Below are positions 31,569 through 39,268 of a DNA stretch of 64,000 nucleotides, in pieces. Source of the stretch: Echinicola salinicaeni (GTDB lineage: Bacteria; Bacteroidota; Bacteroidia; Cytophagales; Cyclobacteriaceae). A model generated the notes under the pieces. That model did not search any database and was not told where the DNA came from. It was given only the letters and a program-made list of their open reading frames with translations. A program made the translations under genes and the position numbers. The DNA is taken from NCBI RefSeq assembly GCF_014280965.1, contig NZ_JACODZ010000004.1, positions 459,898 through 523,897 on the forward strand, read 5' to 3'. Numbering within the stretch: position 1 is the first letter of the stretch; each line of letters starts with the position of its first letter.

Positions 31569-31636
31569 CTAAGTCTTTTTCCTATTTAAATTTTGAAATC
31601 AGCATCGATATATTGAATCAATTCAAAAACAATAAA

Positions 31637-33379
31637 ATGAAAAAACAACCTATTATTCTATTGGCTTTTTTATGGGCCACCTTTGCTTTTAATCAAGTTT
31701 TAGGAAGACAAAAGGCAGACAATAGCCCTCTGTTTACCAAGGTCATTTATCAGGGAGATGATCAGGTTTATAATGAAAATCCTCTTGAAAAGGATGAATT
31801 TTATAACCCGATTCTTCAAGGATGTTATCCTGATCCGGCCATTACCAGAAAGGGTAATGATTATTATATGGTAGTATCCTCTTTCGCCATGTTCCCGGGG
31901 GTGCCGATTTTCCATTCTAATGATTTGGTGAACTGGACTCAGATCGGTCATGTGCTGGATAGAACCTCTCAGCTAGATGTGCATGATACAGGAATAAGTG
32001 CAGGAGTGTACGCCCCGGATATCCGTTATAATCCTCACAACGATACTTTCTATATGATTACCACTGCATTTGCAGGAGGTTTGGGGAATTTCGTGGTCAA
32101 AACCAAAGACCCCATGAAAGGTTGGAGTGAACCCTATAAGTTGAACTTTCAGGGGATTGACCCCGCCATATTCTTTGATGAGGACGGGAAGGCCTATGTG
32201 GTGCACAATGATGCACCAGCGCAGGGAGAGGAATTGTATAATGGTCACCGCGTGATTAAGGTTTGGGAATATGATCTTGAGAAGGACCAGGTTATTGCCG
32301 GAACAGATAAAGTGATTGTCAATGGGGGAGTGGACCTGTCCCAAAAACCGATTTGGATTGAAGCTCCACATATCTATAAGAAGGATGGCAAGTATTATTT
32401 GATGTGTGCTGAAGGTGGTACCGGAGGATGGCACAGTGAAGTGGTCTTTGTGAGCGATAATCCAAAAGGACCTTATATCCCAGCACCAAGTAATCCGATT
32501 CTTAGCCAACGGTATTTATCCCAGAACAGACAAAATAAAGTAGACTGGGCGGGTCATGCTGACTTGGTATTGGGACCGGATGATAAGTATTATGGCGTTT
32601 TCTTGGGTATTCGACCCAATGAAAAGAACCGAGTAAATACAGGCAGGGAAACCTTTATCCTACCAGTGGATTGGTCAGGTGAGTTTCCGGTTTTCGAAAA
32701 TGGTTTGGTACCGATGGAGCCCAAACTGAAAATGCCCGAAGGCGTGAAGAACAAAACAGGACAGGAAGGGTTCTTTCCAAATGGTAACTTTACTTTTACA
32801 GAGGATTTTACATCCGAGAAATTGGATTATCGTTGGATAGGCCTAAGGGGACCAAGGGAAGCATTTATTTCCAAAACTAAAGGCGGTTTGAAGATCAATC
32901 CTTTTGACACCAATATCAAAGAGGTCAAACCCACTTCCACGCTCTTCCACAGGCAGCAGCACAAAAACTTTTCTTTTACTACTACCATGGAATACCAACC
33001 TGAGTCGGAAAAAGACTTGGCAGGTTTGACCAGTGTGCAAAGTGAAGCCTTCAATTATGTGTTTGGAGTTACCAAATCCGGAAAGAAAAATGTACTGGTA
33101 CTGCAGCGAACTGAAGCACAGGGCAGAGGAAGAGACCGTAAGGTGAAGTCTGAAATCTTGGCGAGTACGGAGATTGACCTTAAGAATCCTGTGTCACTAA
33201 GAATAAGTGCTAAAGGAGATGAATTTCAGTTCAGCTATTCCACTAACGGAACTGATTTCCAAAATCTGGGAGGTACAGTGTCCGGCGATATCCTTTCCAC
33301 GAATGTAGCTGGTGGGTTTACAGGCAATTTGATTGGTCTTTATGCTACCAAAGCCAATGATGCATATCCAACGGAGTAG
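31637..33379 (+). CDS. GH43 (subfamily 12-like) xylosidase/arabinofuranosidase with C-terminal concanavalin-like domain
   Basis: Secreted enzyme of about 580 residues. ATG 31637 (MKKQPIILLAFLWATFAFNQVLG) is preferred to the upstream ATG at 31550, which overlaps the preceding CBM6 coding region. Propeller motifs: LQGCYPDPAITRKGNDYYM, GVYAPDIRYN, GIDPAIFFDEDGKAYVV, and WIEAPHIYKKDGKYYLM with the acid Glu. The C-terminal third (EDFTSEKLDYRWIGLRGPRE to GGFTGNLIGLYAT) is a GH43_C2/DUF1349-type beta-sandwich that normally shapes the active site of bacterial beta-xylosidases. Expected product: xylose or arabinose from xylo-oligosaccharides. Confidence 0.9.
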   Translation: MKKQPIILLAFLWATFAFNQVLGRQKADNSPLFTKVIYQGDDQVYNENPLEKDEFYNPILQGCYPDPAITRKGNDYYMVVSSFAMFPGVPIFHSNDLVNWTQIGHVLDRTSQLDVHDTGISAGVYAPDIRYNPHNDTFYMITTAFAGGLGNFVVKTKDPMKGWSEPYKLNFQGIDPAIFFDEDGKAYVVHNDAPAQGEELYNGHRVIKVWEYDLEKDQVIAGTDKVIVNGGVDLSQKPIWIEAPHIYKKDGKYYLMCAEGGTGGWHSEVVFVSDNPKGPYIPAPSNPILSQRYLSQNRQNKVDWAGHADLVLGPDDKYYGVFLGIRPNEKNRVNTGRETFILPVDWSGEFPVFENGLVPMEPKLKMPEGVKNKTGQEGFFPNGNFTFTEDFTSEKLDYRWIGLRGPREAFISKTKGGLKINPFDTNIKEVKPTSTLFHRQQHKNFSFTTTMEYQPESEKDLAGLTSVQSEAFNYVFGVTKSGKKNVLVLQRTEAQGRGRDRKVKSEILASTEIDLKNPVSLRISAKGDEFQFSYSTNGTDFQNLGGTVSGDILSTNVAGGFTGNLIGLYATKANDAYPTE

Positions 33380-33605
33380 ACAGATTTAAAAATCCATTAA
33401 CTCCAAACCATGAAATACCTTTTTAAACCACCAACCTTAAGAGGTGGGGACTTTATGTCCTCACTTCTTTAATGACTATATCCTGAGTTGAAAATACCGA
33501 AGAATTAGGTCAAGTAGCTCTGCTCTAATGGTACTTGGAGGACCGTGGCTAATATGAGGTCTCGTCCAATGAGACAATCGATTAACTTTAACCTATTTAA
33601 ATAAC
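33380..33605. other. Intergenic hairpin and truncated 5' leader
   Basis: A hairpin pairs GAGGTGGGGAC (33441-33451) with GTCCTCACTTC (33457-33467), nine Watson-Crick and two G-U pairs, followed by TTT. Just upstream, an ATG at 33410 opens a 20-codon frame (MKYLFKPPTLRGGDFMSSLL) that ends in the hairpin; its MKYLFK start looks like the beginning of a secreted protein cut short by the hairpin repeat. This is an impression, not a proven gene. Confidence 0.35.
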
Positions 33606-34550
33606 TTGATGATGTTGTATGTAATGAAAACCCTCGCTAAAACCGCATTTGCAGGTGTATTATTCTTTTGTGCCCAAGCTACAATGGCACAGGATGGGAC
33701 CATGTATCCAATTGACAACCCCGAGGAACCCAATGCCATCCCACTGGGTACAGGAGGTGTGGAAGGTCAACCTTCTCCGGAGACCTGGTTTCGTCAATGG
33801 GGCGACCCAATGGCCAGAAATATCAGTACCGCTACCCTGACCCCTTTCTTCCCAGAACCCGGTAAGGCTAACGGTACTACAGTGATCGTAGCGCCTGGCG
33901 GAGGGTTTAGATGGCTTTCAATGGGTAACGAGGGTTGGGAAGTTGCAGAAGCGCTAGCTGAGCAGGGAATCACGGCATTTGTACTCAAATACAGGCTGCA
34001 TCCGACCCCCGAATCTTTGGAAGATTTTAGCAATTCCATGAACAGGACCTTTGACGAAGCATCCAAAGCGACACAAGAAGGAAAAGCCCCTAGACGACCT
34101 CGCAGGAACCTGTCCGATCAACTCGAAGATGCAGAAGCCGCCTATGCCATGATTGTTGAGCGTGCCGAAGAGTGGGGAGTAGATACAGACAGGATAGGCA
34201 TGATTGGCTTTTCGGCAGGTGCTGGACTTACCATGCATTGTACACTCAATTCAGAGACCATGGATTTGGCCTTTATCGGTCCGGTTTATGGAGGTATGGG
34301 AGAAGTGGAGGTACCAAAGGATGCACCTCCTATGTTCAACGTAATTGCCAGTGATGATTTTCTTTTTCATGGACAATTTGGGGTGATACGCTCTTGGTAC
34401 GAAGCTGGTATACCGGTAGAGTTTCACCTTTACCAAAATGGAGGTCATGGTTTCGGATTGGGCAATCCCGATCGTACCAGTAACCGATGGTTTGAGGCTT
34501 TTATACATTGGTTAGATGTGAATGAGTTTCTGGTGGGGGATGACAGGTAA
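33606..34550 (+). CDS. Alpha/beta hydrolase, probable xylan esterase
   Basis: Secreted hydrolase of 314 residues; the start is uncertain among ATGs at 33606, 33609, 33612 and 33624, with signal MKTLAKTAFAGVLFFCAQATMAQ from the last. The fold is indicated by TVIVAPGGGFRWLS (oxyanion loop), nucleophile Ser203 in MIGFSAGAGLT, NVIASDDFLFHG with the likely Asp, and QNGGHGFGLG with the His. It resembles the BD-FAE/XynB-type acyl esterases found in Bacteroidota xylan loci; acetyl or feruloyl removal is inferred. An insertion of about 40 charged residues (EASKATQEGKAPRRPRRN) sits before the nucleophile. Confidence 0.8.
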   Translation: MMMLYVMKTLAKTAFAGVLFFCAQATMAQDGTMYPIDNPEEPNAIPLGTGGVEGQPSPETWFRQWGDPMARNISTATLTPFFPEPGKANGTTVIVAPGGGFRWLSMGNEGWEVAEALAEQGITAFVLKYRLHPTPESLEDFSNSMNRTFDEASKATQEGKAPRRPRRNLSDQLEDAEAAYAMIVERAEEWGVDTDRIGMIGFSAGAGLTMHCTLNSETMDLAFIGPVYGGMGEVEVPKDAPPMFNVIASDDFLFHGQFGVIRSWYEAGIPVEFHLYQNGGHGFGLGNPDRTSNRWFEAFIHWLDVNEFLVGDDR

Positions 34551-34907
34551 GAACTGGAGAGCGGAGAAGGAAGAAAGGCTACTCCTAATTCCCTAATATT
34601 GGACATTTGGCATGTTTAGACTCGGGATGGGATGCTTTATGCTGAAGAGGGAGTGATATTGTACAAGAAAGTTGGTTTTGGTCAACTGGAAGAACAAATA
34701 ACTCCAGTAATGTCAAAGTAAGAAAGATAAATATGTGTTCATGGCTAATTCAGATGCCAAACTGATTTACTGTGAGTACAATTTTAATTTTGACTGGAAA
34801 AGAGAGAAGAGCTTTGAATTGCGCAAAAGGTTAAAAAAAGCATTCCATATTTCTCTAGTTCATTTTAATATCAATTTATTACCCTAAACTCAAAACAAAC
34901 CTATTTA
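34551..34907. pseudogene. Intergenic region with possible decayed coding remnants
   Basis: No intact gene is present. Two adjacent open fragments in different frames look protein-like: a 29-codon piece at 34632-34721 (MLYAEEGVILYKKVGFGQLE...) reminiscent of the C-terminal end of a GNAT acetyltransferase, and a following piece of about 50 codons (to about 34887) rich in charged residues. They may be remnants of a decayed gene. A TAATTTTG sequence at 34785-34792 matches the Bacteroidota -7 box TAnnTTTG and could serve the GH10 gene at 34908, but I see no good -33 box. All low confidence. Confidence 0.25.
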
Positions 34908-36056
34908 ATGAAAAAACTTGGACTAAATTTTTGGGCTTTTATTGCTTTAAGTCTATTTATTTTCAGTTGTAACCCCTCTGATGAGATGCAACCGGACTTG
35001 GACGGTAAGCCGGATTCCAATGACGGTAAAGAGCCCCCAAATGAAGAAGTAAAGGCTGTTCCACTAAAGGAGTTGTTCAAAGACTATTTCCCTATTGGAG
35101 CAGCGATCACACCTCAGCATGCGGATCCCAATACGTTACATGGGAAGGCACTGCTGGAACATTTTTCCAGTGTGACAGCGGAGAACGTTATGAAGCCGGA
35201 TCAATTGCAGCGAAATAAGGGAGAATTTACTTGGAACAATGCCGATAAAATAGTGCAGTTTGCCAAAGAGCACAATATTAAGGTTAGGGGACACTGTCTG
35301 ACCTGGCACTCTCAGACTGCGGACTGGATGTTTTATGATGAAGATGGAGAACTTTTACCCAAGGAAATTGCCTTGGACCAACTCGAAGAACATATCAATA
35401 CCGTAGTATCCAGGTACAAAGGAGATGTATATGCCTGGGATGTGGTGAATGAAGCCCTTTACGATTGGGATCCTGATGGGCTTATCTTTTACCGGGAAGA
35501 TTCTCCCTGGTATCAAATGATAGGAGAGTCGTATATTGATTCAGCTTTTGTATATGCCCACAGGGCCGATCCAGATGCCAAACTGTTTTACAACGATTAC
35601 AACTCTATTTTTGGCTGGAAAAGGGACAAGATATTTGAATTGGTTAAAAGGCTAAAAGAGAATGATATCCCTATCGATGGTATTGGGATGCAAGGGCACT
35701 GGTTTGTAGGAACTTCTGAGGAAGACATCCGTACCACATTGGATTTGTACAAACAGTTGGGGGTTGAAATTCAGATTACGGAATTGGACGTATCGGTATA
35801 TTTGTCAGGAGACGAGACTGGCTCTGAGACCTACACGGAAGCATTTTCCATTAGACAAAAGCAAGCGTACCGAATGATTTTTCAGGTCTTGCTGGATTAC
35901 AGCGATATCATTTCAGGAGTGACGTTTTGGGGAATTGGAGATGATGGGACCTGGCTGGACAAACCGGGGCGTAAGGCTTTTCCGTTTTTGCTGGACGAAA
36001 ACTTACAACCCAAACCGGTGTATTTTGAAGTGCAGGACTTGGTGCAAAACTACTGA
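34908..36056 (+). CDS. GH10 endo-1,4-beta-xylanase lipoprotein
   Basis: Single-domain GH10 of 382 residues. The lipoprotein signal MKKLGLNFWAFIALSLFIFSC is followed by an acidic linker (CNPSDEMQPDLDGKPDSND), suggesting surface display. Motifs: ENVMKPDQLQ, RGHCLTWHSQTADW, acid/base Glu182 in AWDVVNEALYDWD, FYNDYNSIFGWKRD, GIGMQGHWF, nucleophile Glu292 in ITELDVSVYLSGD, and FWGIGDDGTWLD. The sequence differs clearly from the other three GH10 proteins here, which argues for distinct roles over recent copies. GH3 follows after 150 bases. Confidence 0.93.
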   Translation: MKKLGLNFWAFIALSLFIFSCNPSDEMQPDLDGKPDSNDGKEPPNEEVKAVPLKELFKDYFPIGAAITPQHADPNTLHGKALLEHFSSVTAENVMKPDQLQRNKGEFTWNNADKIVQFAKEHNIKVRGHCLTWHSQTADWMFYDEDGELLPKEIALDQLEEHINTVVSRYKGDVYAWDVVNEALYDWDPDGLIFYREDSPWYQMIGESYIDSAFVYAHRADPDAKLFYNDYNSIFGWKRDKIFELVKRLKENDIPIDGIGMQGHWFVGTSEEDIRTTLDLYKQLGVEIQITELDVSVYLSGDETGSETYTEAFSIRQKQAYRMIFQVLLDYSDIISGVTFWGIGDDGTWLDKPGRKAFPFLLDENLQPKPVYFEVQDLVQNY

Positions 36057-36126
36057 TGCTCCCCCTGTTACTGAGTTCAGGTTAAATGTTCTCGATAAGG
36101 CGCAAAGAAAGATAGTTCTAAATCAC

Positions 36127-36146
36127 TTGACAAGGGAAATTGTCAA
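36127..36146. repeat. TTGACAA inverted repeat between GH10 and GH3
   Basis: TTGACAA (36127-36133) and TTGTCAA (36140-36146) form a perfect 7-base inverted repeat with a 6-base spacer. It lies 60 bases before the GH3 start. It could be an operator or a weak hairpin; no function is shown. Confidence 0.4.
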
Positions 36147-36206
36147 TTCAGCTTTAGCATTACATTAGATGAAAAAAAGGATAATTGATACCACCAAAAT
36201 AACTTA

Positions 36207-38930
36207 ATGATGAAAGTAAAATCTTTAGAAATACCTTCAATACACAAATTAGGATTTAGCTTTAGTGCCATGGGGTTAAAATATTGGGGACTAGGCTTTC
36301 TGTTATATTTAATGACTGGAAATATGGGGAGCCATGCTCAAGAAAGTGGTCCTGATTTTTCCTTTTTGGACACGGATAAAAACTTCGAAGAGCGGGTAGA
36401 TATTTTGGTGGATCAGATGACCTTGGAGGAGAAGGTAAGTCAAATGATGAATGCCTCTCCGGCCATTTCCCGTCTAAAGGTGCCTGAGTACAATTGGTGG
36501 AATGAATGTCTACATGGTGTGGCTAGGGCAGGATATGCCACCGTATTCCCCCAGTCCATTTCCGTTGCGGCTTCTTTTGATAAAGGCCTTATGAAGGAAA
36601 TAGGCACAGTGATTTCCGATGAGGCCAGGGCCAAGCACCACGAGTTTATCAGAAATGGCAAAAGGGGGATTTATACCGGACTGGATTTTTGGTCACCAAA
36701 TATCAATATATTTCGGGATCCAAGATGGGGAAGAGGCCATGAAACTTACGGCGAAGATCCTTATCTCACCGGAGAGCTGGCTTCCCAATTTATAGAGGGC
36801 TTGCAAGATCACGATGGGAAATACTTGAAGACCATTGCGACTTCCAAACACTTTGCAGTCCATTCCGGTCCTGAGCCGCTTCGACATTCTTTCGATGTGG
36901 ATGTGAGTGATAGGGACCTCTATGAAACCTATCTTCCAGCATTCCGCAAAACGGTCAAAGAGGCAAAGGTATATTCAATCATGGGGGCGTACAATAGATT
37001 TAGGGGTGAATCGTGTAGTGGGCATGACTTTTTATTAAATCAAGTGTTAAGGGAGCAGTGGGGCTTTGAAGGTTATGTGGTTTCGGACTGTGGTGCTATC
37101 CAAGATATTCATACAGGCCATAAGATTGCCTCGACAGCAGCGGAAGCTGCGGCAATTGGTGTTTCTGGTGGTTGCGATTTGAATTGTGGAAATTATTATG
37201 TTCACCTTACTGATGCCGTGGCGCAAGGTTTGGTAAGCGAGGAAGAGATTGATGTTGCGGTAAAGCGATTGTTTTTGGCCAGGTTCAAATTGGGAATGTT
37301 TGATCCGGAGGAAGCGGTTTCTTTTGCCCAAATTCCTTTCGGAATCGTCTGCTCCGAGGCCCATAATACTTTGGCAAGACAGGCAGCCCAAAAAAGCATG
37401 GTGCTGCTGAAAAATCAGGATGATTTACTGCCCCTTTCGGTAGATCAGATCAAAAAGATAGCTGTAATTGGTCCCAATGCAGATAATGTAGAATCGCTTT
37501 TGGGTAACTATCATGGCATACCCAAAAAGCCGGTCACTTTTCTGGAGGGAATAAAGCACAAGGTGGGCCCAAAGGCTGAAGTAGTGTATTCAGAAGGTGT
37601 ACATCCTGCAGAAGGGTTTTATAACCTGAAGCCTGTACCTTCTGCTTATTTTGAAACGGAAGATGGACGTCAGGGGCTTAAAGCATCTTATTATAATAAC
37701 CTAAACTGGGAAGGTGAGCCGGTCTTGGAGCGGATAGATGACCAAATTGATTTTTCCTGGGAGCACCAGCCCATCTCCAAAGAGCTGATCGATAATTTCT
37801 CTGTAAAATGGGAGGGTTATCTGGTTCCTCCGGCAAGTGGACGTTATGAATTCGGTGTGTTTTCAAAAAGAGGTATGAAAATACGTATTGACGGGAAAGA
37901 AATATCCAATGGGTCGGGTACCATTCACCGGGGAAGATATGCCACCGATATTGTTTCCATGGAAGCAGGGAAAAGGTATAAGGTGGAAGTTACTTTCTTC
38001 AGCGATGAGACCAATGCTATCGCCCAAATGCTGTGGGCAAGGCCAGATGTAAGCAAGATAGATGAGGCGGTTGCACTGGCCAAAAGTGCGGACTTGGCCG
38101 TGGTGGTGCTGGGATTGTCCCAAAGGCTGGAAGGGGAAAGCATGGATGTGGTCACTCCGGGATTTGATGGAGGAGACCGTACCGCGATCACTTTGCCGGC
38201 ACAGCAGGAAGCTTTGCTGAAGGCGGTAAAAGCCATCGGCAAGCCAGTCATTTTGGTGCTGAATGCAGGAAGTGCCATGGCCATCAACTGGGCCAAGGAA
38301 AATGTTGATGCCATTATCAGTGCTGGTTATCCAGGAGAAGAAGGTGGTAATGCGCTTGCAGATGTGGTCTTTGGAGACTATAATCCTGCGGGCAGGCTGC
38401 CAATCACCTACTACCAATCGGTGGAGGATTTGCCACCATTTGAAGATTATGATATGAAAGGCAGGACCTACCGTTATTTTGAAGGTACTCCGCTTTATCC
38501 ATTTGGCTACGGGCTCAGTTATACCCAATTTGAATATACCGAGCTGACAATTCCTACTCATGTAAAAGCTGGAGAAACTGTATCCGTAAGTGTGAAAGTG
38601 ACCAATACCGGGGACAGCGCAGGTGATGAGGTAGTCCAGTTATACCTAACAGACCAAGAAGCCTCTACTTTGCGACCAATTCGGCAACTGGAAGCTTTTG
38701 AACGGATACACCTGAAACCGGGAGAAAGTAAAGAAATGCGTTTTACCTTATCCCCCAGACAGCTTTCCATGATCAATACCCAATCTAAAAGGGCCATTGA
38801 AGAGGGGCGTTTTACGGTGCATGTGGGAGGAAAGCAGCCAGGATTTGAGGGTGATTTGGATGCAGAAACTACCATGGTGGTAAAAGGTGAATTTCAGGTC
38901 AAGGGAAGTCAGGAGCTAGTTGATCTTTAA
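36207..38930 (+). CDS. GH3 beta-xylosidase-type enzyme with PA14 insertion and Fn3-like C-terminus
   Basis: Secreted exo-glycosidase of 907 residues. The signal region lies near MGLKYWGLGFLLYLMTGNMGSHAQ, so ATG 36270 is an alternative start. The first GH3 barrel shows NWWNECLHGVARAG, FWSPNINIFRDPRWGRGHET, TSKHFAVHSGPE and nucleophile Asp294 in VVSDCGAIQDI. The second domain (VLLKNQDDLLPL) is interrupted by a PA14 module, about 485-620 (ASYYNNLNWEGEP, GRYEFGVFSKRGMKIRIDG), and resumes with SYPGEEGGNALADVVFG-type sequence (SAGYPGEEGG). A fibronectin-like domain ends the protein. The W-W-N-E-C-L-H-G motif favours xylan beta-xylosidases. Last gene before the terminator. Confidence 0.92.
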   Translation: MMKVKSLEIPSIHKLGFSFSAMGLKYWGLGFLLYLMTGNMGSHAQESGPDFSFLDTDKNFEERVDILVDQMTLEEKVSQMMNASPAISRLKVPEYNWWNECLHGVARAGYATVFPQSISVAASFDKGLMKEIGTVISDEARAKHHEFIRNGKRGIYTGLDFWSPNINIFRDPRWGRGHETYGEDPYLTGELASQFIEGLQDHDGKYLKTIATSKHFAVHSGPEPLRHSFDVDVSDRDLYETYLPAFRKTVKEAKVYSIMGAYNRFRGESCSGHDFLLNQVLREQWGFEGYVVSDCGAIQDIHTGHKIASTAAEAAAIGVSGGCDLNCGNYYVHLTDAVAQGLVSEEEIDVAVKRLFLARFKLGMFDPEEAVSFAQIPFGIVCSEAHNTLARQAAQKSMVLLKNQDDLLPLSVDQIKKIAVIGPNADNVESLLGNYHGIPKKPVTFLEGIKHKVGPKAEVVYSEGVHPAEGFYNLKPVPSAYFETEDGRQGLKASYYNNLNWEGEPVLERIDDQIDFSWEHQPISKELIDNFSVKWEGYLVPPASGRYEFGVFSKRGMKIRIDGKEISNGSGTIHRGRYATDIVSMEAGKRYKVEVTFFSDETNAIAQMLWARPDVSKIDEAVALAKSADLAVVVLGLSQRLEGESMDVVTPGFDGGDRTAITLPAQQEALLKAVKAIGKPVILVLNAGSAMAINWAKENVDAIISAGYPGEEGGNALADVVFGDYNPAGRLPITYYQSVEDLPPFEDYDMKGRTYRYFEGTPLYPFGYGLSYTQFEYTELTIPTHVKAGETVSVSVKVTNTGDSAGDEVVQLYLTDQEASTLRPIRQLEAFERIHLKPGESKEMRFTLSPRQLSMINTQSKRAIEEGRFTVHVGGKQPGFEGDLDAETTMVVKGEFQVKGSQELVDL

Positions 38931-38991
38931 TTGTTTAAAGTTTGTGATATTAGCAGTAGGCAATGTAGGAATGATCCCTTATGGTTAAAAT

Positions 38992-39032
38992 AAAAACCAT
39001 TGTCCCATTAATAAGGAGGGACAATGGTTTTT
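38992..39032. terminator. Bidirectional intrinsic terminator
   Basis: A perfect 15-base-pair stem (AAAAACCATTGTCCC at 38992-39006, GGGACAATGGTTTTT at 39018-39032) with an 11-base loop gives T-rich ends on both strands. It separates the GH3 end of the enzyme operon from the convergent minus-strand regulator. Confidence 0.88.
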
Positions 39033-39106
39033 CTCATTCAAATTGAGAAAGGTTGGCTTTAAATTAAGCGCTTTTGAGAAACATTTTTTATGCATATCCG
39101 CAATTG

Positions 39107-39244
39107 CACCAGTAAGTTTTACCATTCAAAACATTCCCTATTAAGAGAATACATATCTCTAAGAAATACTAATTTAAATCTGTGTAGATCCGTGGAATCT
39201 CCCGATAAATCGGGACAGGCTGTGAGAAATAAGTTTACTGGTGT
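39107..39244. repeat. MITE-like dispersed repeat, copy 1
   Basis: A 138-base segment bounded by inverted ends CACCAGTAAG (39107-39116) and TTTACTGGTGT (39234-39244). Its right-hand 59 bases (39186-39244) match 51930-51988 with three mismatches. It contains the palindrome CCCGAT-AA-ATCGGG followed by ACAGGCT. No open frame of interest. Confidence 0.65.
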
Positions 39245-39268
39245 TAAAACGGATAATCATAATATTTT

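Noticed and set aside
35935..36168. 77-codon frame overlapping the end of GH10 and the following gap
   Set aside because: Out-of-frame shadow of the GH10 3' end; the extension beyond has no recognisable sequence.
37863..38561. 232-codon open frame on the minus strand
   Set aside because: Antisense to the GH3 gene; no domain, and the plus-strand GH3 motifs are unambiguous.
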